NCBI GenBank assembly: GCA_033558025.1
Contig: JAUCEF010000012.1
Span: forward strand, 1,984,001-2,048,000
Direction of reading: 5' to 3'
Length of the DNA: 64,000 nucleotides
Origin: Phytophthora sp. 'mugwort'
Lineage: Eukaryota; Oomycota; Peronosporomycetes; Peronosporales; Peronosporaceae
The notes below the pieces were generated by a model. That model made no database searches, had not been told where the DNA came from, and worked only from the letters and a program-made list of their open reading frames with translations. The translations under genes and the position numbers were made by a program. Shown here piece after piece: positions 22,232 through 32,082 of the stretch; positions within the stretch are counted from its first letter, which is position 1; the number at the start of each line of letters is the position of its first letter.

Positions 22232-22914
22232 TTACTCTTCCATCGCAATAGGTCTATCAAAGTTGTACCTGATTTGACCCTTCACCGAGTCGATGAATAA
22301 CATCTGTCCCTTTTGCTCAGTGGCTTTGTTGTAGTAATAGACGATCGAGCGATCATCTACCCCCTTGATATTGAAGTCCTTGACCACCATCTGTAAATCA
22401 CGCTTCGAATTAGCTTTTAGGATCGCCACGTACTCTGAATTCAAGCGAATCATCTTATCAGTAGCAAAGTAGCTGTGGCTAAGGAATATGGTGGATATCT
22501 TGAAATGTCGGCCCCTTGTAAAATAATGTGAGAAGATATTCTTCTGGAGTAGCTTATCATTACTGTAGTCGTCTATGATGACAAGTTCAGGTTTGTTGGA
22601 GCTCATTGGCGTATGGCGGACTTGATCAACTTTCGGTGGGGTATCGGGGTCAGCGAAAGTAATGAAATCTTCCAACTTATCACGGAGATACTCATACAAT
22701 TCTGCTGAGGATTACGAGCTATGGTCGTTAGGTGTGCAAATACGTGAGGAGAATGCTTGAGGATGAACATACATAGATTGTTCTTCCCACTGAACGATGG
22801 ACCAAGGACAACCATCCTGAACAGCTTTTTAATGTCAAGAGCTGGTATATCACCCATGCTTGACGATTTGAGCTTTTTCGGGAGGGAGGCCCCATAGTTT
22901 GGAATTCCGCTCAT
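22232..22914 (-). pseudogene. FtsK/HerA-type genome packaging ATPase, one frameshift
   Basis: About 227 codons from the ATG at 22914 (MSGIPNYGASLPKKLKSS). Walker A is GPSFSGKNN (near 22805) and Walker B ELVIIDDYSND (near 22580). A sensor-like STIFLSHSYF follows. A single-base frameshift lies near 22690, between the two motifs. This A32-like family pumps DNA into the capsid and is a Maverick core gene. It shares its promoter gap with the spike gene on the other strand. Confidence 0.85.
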
Positions 22915-22936
22915 GATCGTGTATTTAATCGCTTGT

Positions 22937-22943
22937 TCTATAT
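22937..22943. promoter_or_regulatory. TCTATATAG bidirectional motif between ATPase and spike genes
   Basis: On the minus strand it reads ATATAGA, 22 bases before the ATPase start. On the plus strand the overlapping TATATAG lies about 20 bases before the spike start at 22965. It is the only AT-box of this kind in the 50-bp gap. Confidence 0.5.
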
Positions 22944-22964
22944 AGCTTGAGACAAAAAACAACT

Positions 22965-24968
22965 ATGAGTTCTGGTTTTCATTATCCTCAGCCAATTTTC
23001 ACATCAACCATCTATAATCCCGATTACTTTCAAAAGTTGGATTCGTCTGGTTATCTGTCATATGAGTATGCTCAGACTTTGTATCTTGATAAGAATGATT
23101 ATCGATTGACGTTCCTATCAGGGATTACACCCGGGATAGCTACACAAGGCGTATCACTTGTTCCTGGAACCAATAATGATATTAGTGGGCTTGGTACTAT
23201 CAGTTGCAGCGCTCTGACGGTCGCAGGTGTTCCCGTGGGGACTCTACCATCATTCTTAGATGGAATTACACCCGGATCAGCCGCAAACTCAAAGGCTCTC
23301 GTTCTTGGAGGATCTGGCGAAATCGGAACTATTACATCACTAACGGCGACCAATATTTATGGATCCATAAAGACCGCGGCGCAGCCTGGTATTACTTCAC
23401 TTGGCACTCTCTCAGCATTGAATGTCTCTGGCGCTGTATCGGCAGCTACACTATCTGGCACGCTATCGACAGGAGCTCAAACCAATATTACTTCACTTGG
23501 GACGCTATCAGGGCTCACGATTGGCGGCAACCTTGTATTCACGGGTGCAGGTAGATTACTAACTGGTTTATCATCAATATCCGCAACAACGCTGACTGGA
23601 GCTGTTTCAGGATCTCAAACGGGCATTACGGCTGTTGGAATCCTAACCAACCTCACGCTGAATACTGGTGGAACTGGTTTGCAAATACCTAGCCTCAAAT
23701 TCTGGAACTCATCGTTGGGATCGTATCTCAATTTGATCATGTGGCATTCGTTGGCATCAGTTATGGTGGTGCTGTAGCATCTAAAGCTCTCGTAGTTGAT
23801 ATCAACAAGGATATCGCATCGATCCGCACTCTTGATGCCCAAAACCTGAATGGTTCGATAAAGGTCAGCGGGACACCCGGCGACTTCGGATCGATCAGAA
23901 TCAGCGGGACTGATGTTATCACAAGCTCAAGGCATATCCAAAATATCGGTAATATTGCTTGTAGCGGAACGTTGAACGCATTCGCTGGGTATTAAGTCAA
24001 TAGTGTTGCTTTCGTCGATGCAAGTCGAAATATATATCAGCAGCAACCTTTTCAACATCTGGTGATATTACGTGCTCTGGAAGTCTAAAGGGTTTTTTAG
24101 CTTACGGAAATCAAGCTAATATAGCAACTGTAGGAAGCTTAACAGAGCTAGGCATTAATTCAACACCTGCAAATGAATATTTCTCTATTACTGGATCTGG
24201 AACGGATTATTTGGATAGTAGCTATACAAGGATGCTTGCATTTAAAGGATCGAACATTTCACCTGTTCAGTTTCAAATCGAGGTCAATAATGGCACTAAT
24301 GCAACATCTACGAATGCTACTTGAATTGGAAATTATACATCTAATGACCTAAGATTTGGTACTAATCAGACAACTCGTATGACTCTAACGAACACTGGAC
24401 GTCTTGGATTATCTACTGTCACCCCATCAGCCCCTCTCCATGTCTCTAATACTGTAAGTTATACATGGAATAGTGCAGGTAATGTAGGATTAACAGCGTA
24501 TCGACTAAGAAGTGACTCTGGAGTGACAGAAACTGCTACTGGAACACCAATCACATATACAAATGTATGCGGTATATTTAGCGGATATATTGGTTGCGAA
24601 GCGATGGTTATGCAATCAGATCGTCGTTTAAAGCAAGATATTGTTAATGTGCCTATTGGCCGTGTTGAATGTCTTTACAAGACCTTGAAAGTGAAATCAT
24701 ATAAATGGAAGCAACATCCTGATAAGCCAAAAGAATTGGGTCTGATCGCTCAGGATGTTTTAGATCAAGGATTCTTAGATTTAGTCGCTCGTATCCCTGA
24801 TAATGATACAGAACTTGAGCAAAGTTCTGATCCATGGTTAGAGCCTAAGGGGGTAAAGCTTCATGTAGATTATTCAAAATTAGCTGCTTATAACGTGAGA
24901 ATGATTCAGGCATTGATTAATAGAGTAGATGACCAGCAAAGCAAATCGATGAGTTGAAAAATCGCTGA
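22965..24968 (+). pseudogene. Spike/fibre protein with S74 intramolecular chaperone domain, broken
   Basis: About 660 codons from the ATG at 22965. The shaft (residues 60-450) is a string of short beta repeats such as ITSLGTLSALNVSGAVSAATL, rich in G, T, S and I. The C-terminus (from about 24600) contains SDRRLKQDIV and KELGLIAQDV, signature blocks of the peptidase S74 domain. That domain folds trimeric phage tail spikes and then cuts itself off. Damage: frameshifts near 23740 and 24000, a TGA near 24324 and a shift near 24930. This predicts a trimeric host-recognition fibre on the virus. The S74 call is solid; attachment is inference. Confidence 0.8.
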
Positions 24969-24981
24969 GTGAGTATAGACA

Positions 24982-25243
24982 ATGGCTGCCTTCAAGTTTA
25001 GAGTTTCTCAACGAAAGGAAAAAATATGATGCTGTGTTTGATGATGGTAGCATTGTATCTTTTGGCGCTTTCAAGCGGGATGGTACGCCTTATCAACAAT
25101 ACAAGGATTCGACACCTTTAAGAGCATTTCGTGCGTATGATCACAGCGATAAAGCGAGGCGCGAAAGATACTATAAGCGACACAAAAACAACCATCCGAT
25201 GTACTCAGCCGATTGGTTTTCGAAAAAATATTTATGGACCTAA
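24982..25243 (+). pseudogene. Small protein resembling DUF5754, one frameshift
   Basis: About 87 codons from the ATG at 24982, with a TATAGAC box just before it. After a single-base shift in an A-run near 25025 the frame reads IVSFGAFKRDGTPYQQYKD and ends KRHKNNHPMYSADWFSKKYLW. The pattern (V-x-F-G, Y-x-x-Y-x-D, R-x-x-Y-x-x-R-H, W-x-S-x-x-L-W) fits a small family found in many large DNA viruses and their relatives. Function unknown. Confidence 0.6.
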
Positions 25244-25253
25244 ATATAAAACA

Positions 25254-25493
25254 ATGGGTTGCCTACCAAGTAAAGAGCTCAAAACTAATTTAACTACTGA
25301 TGAACCTAATCAGATCGTGGGATCGACGATGCTACAAGCTGACAAAAGTATTGTTCTTGGTGATAGTGTGTTCCTTCCCACCAAAAGTCCTGATGGTGAG
25401 TCTGCCATACTTGAAGTAAGTATCAGCGATAAAAAACTAACATTTATCGAGGATATCGAAACAAACTCGTGCGAAGTGGCATTGCTTAGATAG
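25254..25493 (+). CDS. 79-residue protein with N-myristoylation-type start
   Basis: Intact. It begins MGCLPSKEL: Gly at position 2 and Ser at 6 fit an N-myristoylation signal, and Cys3 could be palmitoylated. The rest has no recognised domain; a beta-rich half ends KKLTFIEDIETNSCEVALLR. An AATATAAAA box precedes the start. I suggest membrane association during assembly or entry, from the N-terminal motif alone. Confidence 0.5.
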   Translation: MGCLPSKELKTNLTTDEPNQIVGSTMLQADKSIVLGDSVFLPTKSPDGESAILEVSISDKKLTFIEDIETNSCEVALLR

Positions 25494-25502
25494 TAAACGT
25501 CT

Positions 25503-25726
25503 TCACGGTCTTTTTTTCTTAGGTTGGTAGGCCCACATACGCCCACCCTCGGTTTGCGTTGATGCATCCACCTTCCTGATGGACTTATCGAGATCAGTAG
25601 CCCATACGGCTGCCTGAGTCTTCTGAGGGCGTTCATGAATGATTAGATTCTTCATAATGGTTTTGAGCTCAGCAACGTTGTTATCAGCGTTATCACTGCA
25701 ATAATTCGGGGGTTAAAGAAGAACAT
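25503..25726 (-). pseudogene. Small hypothetical protein, one frameshift in a C-run
   Basis: About 74 codons from the ATG at 25726 to TGA at 25503-25505. Starts MFFFNP, then an extra base in a run of five C (near 25708-25712) shifts the frame. The rest reads AELKTIMKNLIIHERPQKTQ and ends in a lysine-rich YQPKKKRP. No family recognised. It is convergent with the myristoylation-type gene, 9 bases apart. Confidence 0.5.
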
Positions 25727-25728
25727 GA

Positions 25729-28392
25729 TTATAGTAGTCGAGTTATAATTTCTTTAAATTCTTTATCATCAATGAGTCGATTGCTGTACATATTCACTGT
25801 AAGAGACTTGAGCTGTTTGATGATGCTTGGATTATCATTTCCTAACTCAATATGAGCCTTGAGCTTGTCATACTCAGCGCGAAGTGTTTCAAGTGGATCA
25901 GTGAGCTTATCGTGAAAATTGTACTGAAGATGAGTTATCGCAAGGAGCTCTTTGAACATTTTTTTATCTTCGATGCTGAGCTTGTCATACATCCCCTGAT
26001 CGATATGGTTCTTATATACGAGACTTCTGATCATTGATTTTAGGCTATCACTGATTTGACACTTCGGCCCACACTTGCGACGATTCGGCTGTACAATCAC
26101 AAGAGTCTTAGTATCAAGGTCAGGAATACGAATGTACTTGCTACCAAGCTGTCGATAAACGTAGGCGCTTGGTGTCGCTAACCCCTGAATCTCATTTAGG
26201 TTGTAGGTCCTTCCACGTCTGACCACCCCATCGAGTGGTGCAACACCTGCTCCTCTTAGGCCACGACCTTTCAATCCGCTTCCACTAACCTGATTGATCA
26301 TATCATTCATAACTCCACGAACCGATGTATCATCTTGACGATCAACAAAGCCATCTACATTGATTTGCTCCTGAGCCACAATGCTACATTGTTTAGCTTT
26401 TGCGTTAAATACAGCACTTGTTGCCTTCATAGCTGATGCCGCTGCCGTTAGTGCCGATCGAGCTGATTTTGAGTTGTTTCCTTTGACTGCTTCCTTAGCC
26501 TCTTCATAACGTTTTTGCGCTTCTCCGTATGATTGGTAAGCGCGTTCAGAATCGTCATGAAGCTTCTGTAGTTGGTCTTCACTATCAACCTGAGTATAGG
26601 TTCAATACCTTGTCGTCTGATATCATGAGCCGTATTCAAGATTGCTTCATTCAATATTTTAAGATTATCATCGAGATTTTTGCGCCTTTGCTGATCAAGT
26701 TTCTTACTTTCAACCAATTGTGCTGCTTCCTCATCATTTAATGGGAATGGATACTCAGCTTCCTTGAGATATTTATCCAAATCCTCAAATCCATCGAGAA
26801 ACGATAGGAATGTACCCATCCACCTGATATTCCTCATCAATCCCTTCCACGCTTCTCCAGATACTTGCTTGTGTTTCCCATTTCTAATATTCAATGGTCT
26901 GGTCTCAGATGGCTCACCAAAATAATAGTCTGTATGCGTTTTAACACTATCTTTAACCTCAACGATTGGTTTGCGTCTAAACGGGATTTTAATACCCTTT
27001 GAAGGAAGTTGCGTATAGTAATCAGTTAAGATGTTTTTAGCATCGTTATCAGCGTTGGATAGGTTTTGATCCATATCTTCATCAATTCCAGCCATAATAC
27101 CTTGACGTGCCTCACCTACGCCTTCTGTGAAATCATTAACATCAATTTCTTTGTCCTCATCACCGATCATCTCTAAGTCAAGACCTTTCGACCTGACCAT
27201 ATCTACAAATGATTTGAGCGTAAGTTGCCAATTGACCTTCTTGATGATAGCCGGCTTCATTTGATTACTTTCCTTACCGAAAACACCAATAGTACTTCCC
27301 TTGATCCATACATAACCATTAGCATCAAATGGTGTTGATTTGTTCGTTCCTTTAAGGATAGGAACAATCTTCTTCATTAAACCATTAGATTCAAGTAGTT
27401 CCTTATTTTTAGCAACGATAAGTACATTTTGAATTTACTATTAGACTGATCGGAAGTTGTAAAGTTGAATTATCAAAGAGAAAACTGTCCTCAAGTCGTT
27501 GTTTGCTTTGTTTATAGTCGTCAAAAGAAGAAGCACTTGCTCTTTTGGATCCAATACGCTTCCATACTTGAAAAGGTGCATTTTTATCCTCTTTACCCAT
27601 CTCATTTCGCTCATGTTTCTCATTGATACAATTGTTAAATCTAACATCGTTTGTGATGACAAATCCAATATGATCGTATGTCTCTTCCCCATCAATGCTT
27701 GGAACCGAGACAATCTTGTTCAATCTAATACTGTATGTCTTAGCTCCGTTTCCAATATAATACTTTGTTAGCTGACGTCCATTAGAAGCAAGAGGATGAA
27801 TACCCATTTGAGCAAGAATCGGATAAACCTCAAATATTTCCTCAACCGCTTTCTTAAATTCGTTTTGAGAGATTTGTTCATCATCGCTAAACAGAGTGTC
27901 AGGTGTTGGTGATGCATCCTACCCAACAGCGATATCAACTGAAGGGATACTAATTCTTTCTATTGAAACATTAGATAGTGGTCTCTGTAATGGAGGGATA
28001 CTAACACCATCCAGTTTAACATCGGAAAGTAATCTAACGTTAGGTTCTGTGTTAGTTCCAGTTGTTGATACCTCAGGGTTTATACCAGAGTTTTCATCAC
28101 TGAGACTTTTTTCTAAGTCGGATTGAGCAATCGCCTGATCAATAATATCATTCAGGTTTTGCTTCACTGCATCAGGGATTGCTTCATCAGTGCCAACACC
28201 TGTATCAGTTTGGGTTGTTGCCGCCGTCTTCTTAGCTATCGTAGTGAAAGAATTGGATACATCAGTCGCCCACGATGTGCTCTGATACATCTCACGCTTG
28301 GTGTTAGCTTGTCGAACCCGTCGCTGAGCTTTTTCAAGTAGCTCCTGACGTTTCTGCTCTCTCTGAGCGAGGGATGTGAAATTTGGGAACAT
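25729..28392 (-). pseudogene. Large structural-type protein of about 890 codons, family unknown
   Basis: Four successive frames of the minus strand read as one protein: 28392-27919 (helical, glutamine- and arginine-rich start MFPNFTSLAQREQKRQELLE), 27900-27409, 27420-26448, and 26430-25729. Breaks lie near 27915, 27425 and 26440. The C-terminal part has GRGLRGAG, a CGPKC-like pair and a long charged helix. It is the longest gene of the element after polB and sits between the spike block and the integrase. I recognise no domain. Its length and place suggest a virion component. Confidence 0.6.
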
Positions 28393-28396
28393 CGTA

Positions 28397-28403
28397 TCTA
28401 TAT
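28397..28403 (-). promoter_or_regulatory. ATATAGA motif before the large unknown gene
   Basis: Reads ATATAGA on the minus strand, 4 bases before the ATG at 28392. It overlaps the last codons of the upstream 108-codon gene. Confidence 0.55.
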
Positions 28404-28724
28404 GTTGCGAATCATAAAAAAATGAGTACTCAAATTACCAATAACTCGGCATGACTGAGTCGTGTCGGAAGTAGCATAAGAATGACAATTATGATTTCGC
28501 TCATTTAGAAGATTAAGATATCGATCCTTGATACAATGGAATGGAACTCCAAATATATCTTCCAACTCATTTCTATACTTCTCATTTACAACAGTTTTAC
28601 GGAAATTAGCGACAGCATCAAGATTCATCAACTCATTCTTGATACGACTAACCTCCTGAATGATCCAAAGCTTCCTCTGTAGCTTGGCAAGCTCACGTTC
28701 TTTCTCTAAACAGCCTGCACACAT
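28398..28724 (-). CDS. 108-residue hypothetical protein with CAGC start
   Basis: Intact. It starts MCAGCLEKERELAKLQRKLW: a C-x2-C pair followed by a predicted coiled coil. More cysteines and histidines follow (HNCHSYATSD), so zinc binding is possible. The stop lies 5 bases before the start of the next gene, and both read in the same direction. No family recognised. Confidence 0.5.
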   Translation of the reverse strand: MCAGCLEKERELAKLQRKLWIIQEVSRIKNELMNLDAVANFRKTVVNEKYRNELEDIFGVPFHCIKDRYLNLLNERNHNCHSYATSDTTQSCRVIGNLSTHFFMIRNI

Positions 28725-28731
28725 TATTATA

Positions 28732-28738
28732 TCTATAT
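28732..28738 (-). promoter_or_regulatory. ATATAGA motif before the 108-residue gene
   Basis: Reads ATATAGA on the minus strand, 7 bases before the ATG at 28724. The surroundings are AT-rich. Confidence 0.55.
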
Positions 28739-28902
28739 ATCAAGTCAGATATTTACAAAAATATCATTAAAAATATATCGAATGATATACCGAGTCAAAA
28801 GCTTACAGAGGATGTCTCTATTAAACTTATTTACAAGCTAATTAGGACTCATTTTTTAACCCCAATACTCCTTTTCAAGGGTAGATCTCTTATTTTTGTT
28901 GA

Positions 28903-29936
28903 TCAATCGGAGATTACCTTGCGGTTCCAGGAATCAGGTTCATTACCAAAAAAAAGAAGCCATCTCACCAGATATTTGTACTTTCCAGAGCGTATCTTTT
29001 TGTGATCCAAAATCTTCTCCGCCTCAAGAATATCACCTCGATTAATAGTAGCATTCGTAGTCTCTGATTTAACCATTTTAAGATCGTTTGGTGCCTTGTA
29101 GAGGGTATGACCATTTTTTGAGCGAATTTGGACTCGGTATCCATCAATTCCAACGATCGTATAGACGGCTTTGCTCCATCGAGCAGCTTCTTTATCAAAC
29201 CTCTGCTTCTTAAGTCGATATAGCACATTTGCTCCGACTTCGAACTCATTTTCAACTCTCTCTGCTTCACCTTGATTATGTTCCAGCTCTGACCCGATGA
29301 CTTTACCTTTGGCCTCGTTTGGGGTCATTTTAATCGAGCGATGAAACGTGCTATTATAGTTTTCGATAACATCGCTGATAAGCTTTTGCGTAATCCTCCT
29401 GGGAGACATTTTAGTTAGTCTCTGCTTCAAGGTCCTGTTGAATCGTTCGATTTTACCCATGGTTCCATGATCACCTGGTTCGTTGTTGTAGTGCTCCATT
29501 TTCTTAGTTTGGAAGAATTCTTGAGCCTGTGAGTTCATGAACTCGCTTCCATTATCGCTTGTCAGGATATCAAGTGTGTGAAGGTGAACAAATGCTTTAA
29601 GCGCTGCTAATACAGTTGCTGCCGTCTTGTTTGATAAGAGCTTTGCGTACCCCAAGCTTGAGTTGATGTTGATAGCATCAAAATTGGTCGTTTCTCCCAA
29701 AACGCAAGATCCATTTGCCACGAATTGGGGTTGTGTGAAGCTATTTTGAAGCCATCAAATCGCTTCTTCTGATCCTGAAATCGTTGAATATCGGTCTGGT
29801 TAGCATACCACTCCTTTACGATTCTGATAGTAATCTCAGGATCTAACTCCTTTGCCTTCTGATACAGAGCTTGAGTGCCGATAAAACCGGTTTTTGGATC
29901 ATAGTAGAGTTTTTCCAGTAGATCTTGAAAAGACAT
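28903..29936 (-). pseudogene. Maverick rve-type integrase with C-terminal chromodomain, one frameshift
   Basis: About 344 codons from the ATG at 29936. The retrovirus-type catalytic triad is visible: SWQMDLAF (Asp), ILTSDNGSEF (Asp) and GKIERFNRTLKQR (Glu). A single-base shift just after the first Asp (near 29700) breaks it. After the core come an SH3-like segment (GANVLYRLKKQRF) and a chromodomain: KILDHKKIRSGKYKYLVRW, then DSWNRKVI. The integrase joins the virus ends to host DNA, and a chromodomain can steer integration to marked chromatin. An ATATAGG box lies 6 bases before the start. Confidence 0.9.
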
Positions 29937-29984
29937 GATCCTATATTTAGAGGAAAAAAATAAGCATCAGTTCGATATATCCCC

Positions 29985-32082
29985 TTAGACATTCAGCGGA
30001 ATCGTTGAAATACCGTCCGACATTACCTGGCGCTTATCATAGTAGTAATTGAGCGCTGTTTTGGTTTGAGTATAGGTAATGATCGATTTGGTTTCTTTCG
30101 ATAGTCTGAAACCCTTGTTAGTACCCGAAGTGTGATGCGGTCCCGTACAAGTCTCGAAACCATCTGGGTTAAGTACATCAATATTGCGACCACGCCCCTG
30201 CTGTATACCCTTAGCACTGACTTCGACCTTGTGCTCCTCGTCCGGTAGGTAGCAGATGTAGTTCTTAGAGGATAATGAGACCATTGCATCACCTCACCAC
30301 TCTTCCTTGAATAGACCAGGCGTGCGGCGGTCGAACTTGGCTACCTCAGCGTTGTAGTCTCGCGGGAATCACTCATACTTATGCTCATCGAAGTGATCAC
30401 GTAGTTTAGGCTTAATGCATTCTTTGAATGGGTTATCGCAGCTGAATGCGATATAGCCACTATCCGTGTCCATCTCCTGATATTGAAAGTCTGAACGATC
30501 GAAGTAAAAGTCGATACAGTCATAGTAAAACTTAAGCATGCGTAGCTTAGCGAGCTGATAGATAGCAATCGATAAATGGATCGGGTTCTTGTTGTTGAGG
30601 CGACGCTTTTTCATCGTAATCTCACAAGCATCATTAAGCTCCTCCAACCCGTGGAACGTAAAGTGTTCGATCTTGCTCTTAATAGCTTTGTCGTTCGACT
30701 CATACTTGACCTCTTTGTGCTTGCTCATATCCATTCCAGATCGACCAAAAGCACTGTTGCCTACAAGTTTCATCATCTCAGCAATCATCGCCTTCGACTT
30801 ATCAACATCACCTTCCCGTCGAACGTTTGATACAGCCTCCATAAAAGGATCAAAAGCCTTGTGAGAGCTGGCCTTAATAAAGCAGTAAGTCTTGGTGATC
30901 TCCAAACCGTGGGAAAGATACCATTTAAGCAAAGGTGTGTATATTAGAATCTTTTCACCAAAGTAGCTACCTATAAGCTTGCGAGCTGGTTTTGCTCGGC
31001 TGTGTTTACGTACCTCGTTGTACTTGTACATGTGATGACCAATGACGCTCTCATCAGTACAATCGATTAGTGTGTTTTTGAAAATTGGGGTCATCTCACT
31101 GAAGTAGTCTCGAAGATGGTCTGGAGTTTGAATATCGCATTCAAGGAATCCGAAAAACTTATCAGCAACGATGTCCTCGACAATGCCATCATAAGCCTCG
31201 ATCGTAGTCAATCGTCCGCATGGCATCTCATTACCAAGTGCCCATAGGTATAGAGCGTTAGCATCGTATCCGATAATTTTCTTACAGAACTTACCTCCGC
31301 GAATATTTGTCTCATTGCGCTTAGCGTAGCGATTAAAGATAATAGATGGGCCTCCAGCAATGTTGGCCTTCATCTTAGCGTAGATGTCCTTTTCCTCCTT
31401 ATCAATGCTATACACCAATCTGCCCGAGTTGAACTCAAGCAACTTCTTATAGCGGAATCCCTTGAGCGACATGTCCTTACGAGCGGTGTTGCACTTGATA
31501 CAGCTAACCAATATGTTGCCATCGATGTGTCCAAGCTTGTTGTTGATACGGTCTGCTGAAGCGGTATCGACGGTCAGCTGACAGTAGCATAAACCACACA
31601 GATACTTTTGCTTTTGCAGCAATGTATCCAAGTGATCAAGTGTCATACCAAATTCACGCTTTGTCTTAGCATCCTGACTCTTGTAGCCGCCCATGCGCTG
31701 GGGTGGGAATTGGAATACGTTAGCAGGTGTCTTATCCGGGTATTGGAGATTGTTGAAGCAGGTCTGATACATAACCTTTTCACTAAGTCCAGGTAGCGAC
31801 ACTCCATCTGCAAACATATCCAGATCGAAACGCATGAATAGCTCGCGCTGGGCTTTGATAGCCTTGATGAATGGAACTACATCGAGATTGTTGTACCATA
31901 CCAGTAGGTCCTTAATGGATTTCATCTCATAGTACCCCCACACGAACTTCACTCGCTCGTAGTCATCATCGGTGATGCTTGTTCCACGGAGCTTGCTGTC
32001 AAAAGCTGACTTAGGCGGGATAGTAGTCTGGTACTCGAGGCGATCTATCGTCGGAGCGATCACAAGCCCAAGATTTCAAGCA
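29985..32082 (-). pseudogene. polB: Protein-primed family B DNA polymerase, C-terminal half with HNH insertion
   Basis: Continues the polymerase begun at 8790. Order: DDDYERVKFVWGYYEMKSIK and DVVPFIKAI; then an inserted HNH/endonuclease VII-like domain (about 31640-31480: CGLC, ADRINNKLGHIDGN, CIKCN); then palm motif A YDANALYLWALG, motif B KLVGNSAFGRSG and motif C DTDSGYIAF with the catalytic Asp pair. The protein ends at 29985. Internal stops: TGA at the 30370 boundary where Trp is expected, a second TGA near 30290, and one near the 32075 junction. Codons on both sides of these stops are clearly polymerase, so they are recent nonsense changes. Function: virus genome replication. Confidence 0.9.

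Larger units (their letters stand above)
6938..32082. mobile_element. 25-kb block inserted in LINE: circularly permuted Maverick plus host DNA
   Basis: The two LINE halves lie outside this block. Inside, from left to right: N-terminal polymerase half, a basic small gene, an Uma2-type gene, an inverted repeat, host-derived GH3 and carboxylesterase pseudogenes, the matching inverted repeat, virus structural genes, integrase, and the C-terminal polymerase half. Closing the two ends into a circle restores polymerase order and puts the two inverted repeats at the outer ends of one virus genome of about 18.1 kb, next to about 7.0 kb of host DNA. I infer insertion of an extrachromosomal circle. Confidence 0.75.
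17794..32082. mobile_element. Maverick/Polinton left arm (terminal repeat to polB C-half)
   Basis: The larger arm carries nearly the full virus gene set: ExoX-like small protein, major capsid, protease, minor capsid, penton-like, packaging ATPase, S74 spike, several small genes, a large unknown protein, chromodomain integrase and the C-half of polB. Genes are tightly packed (2-200 bp apart), on both strands and more AT-rich than the host genes. Together with 6938-10754 it makes an 18.1-kb element, within the usual Maverick size range. Confidence 0.85.

Noticed and set aside
6938..32082. Two independent truncated Mavericks, or a LINE that jumped into polB
   Set aside because: Two truncated copies would not meet at the same base of polB and at the same base of the LINE. 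A LINE inside polB would appear whole, starting at its 5' end to the right of 32082; instead its 3' half is there.
7700..32082. Alternative genetic code with TGA as Trp in the virus
   Set aside because: TGG is used for Trp throughout the capsid, protease, integrase and polymerase pieces, and one of the stops is TAG at a Gln-like position. Ordinary nonsense decay is simpler.
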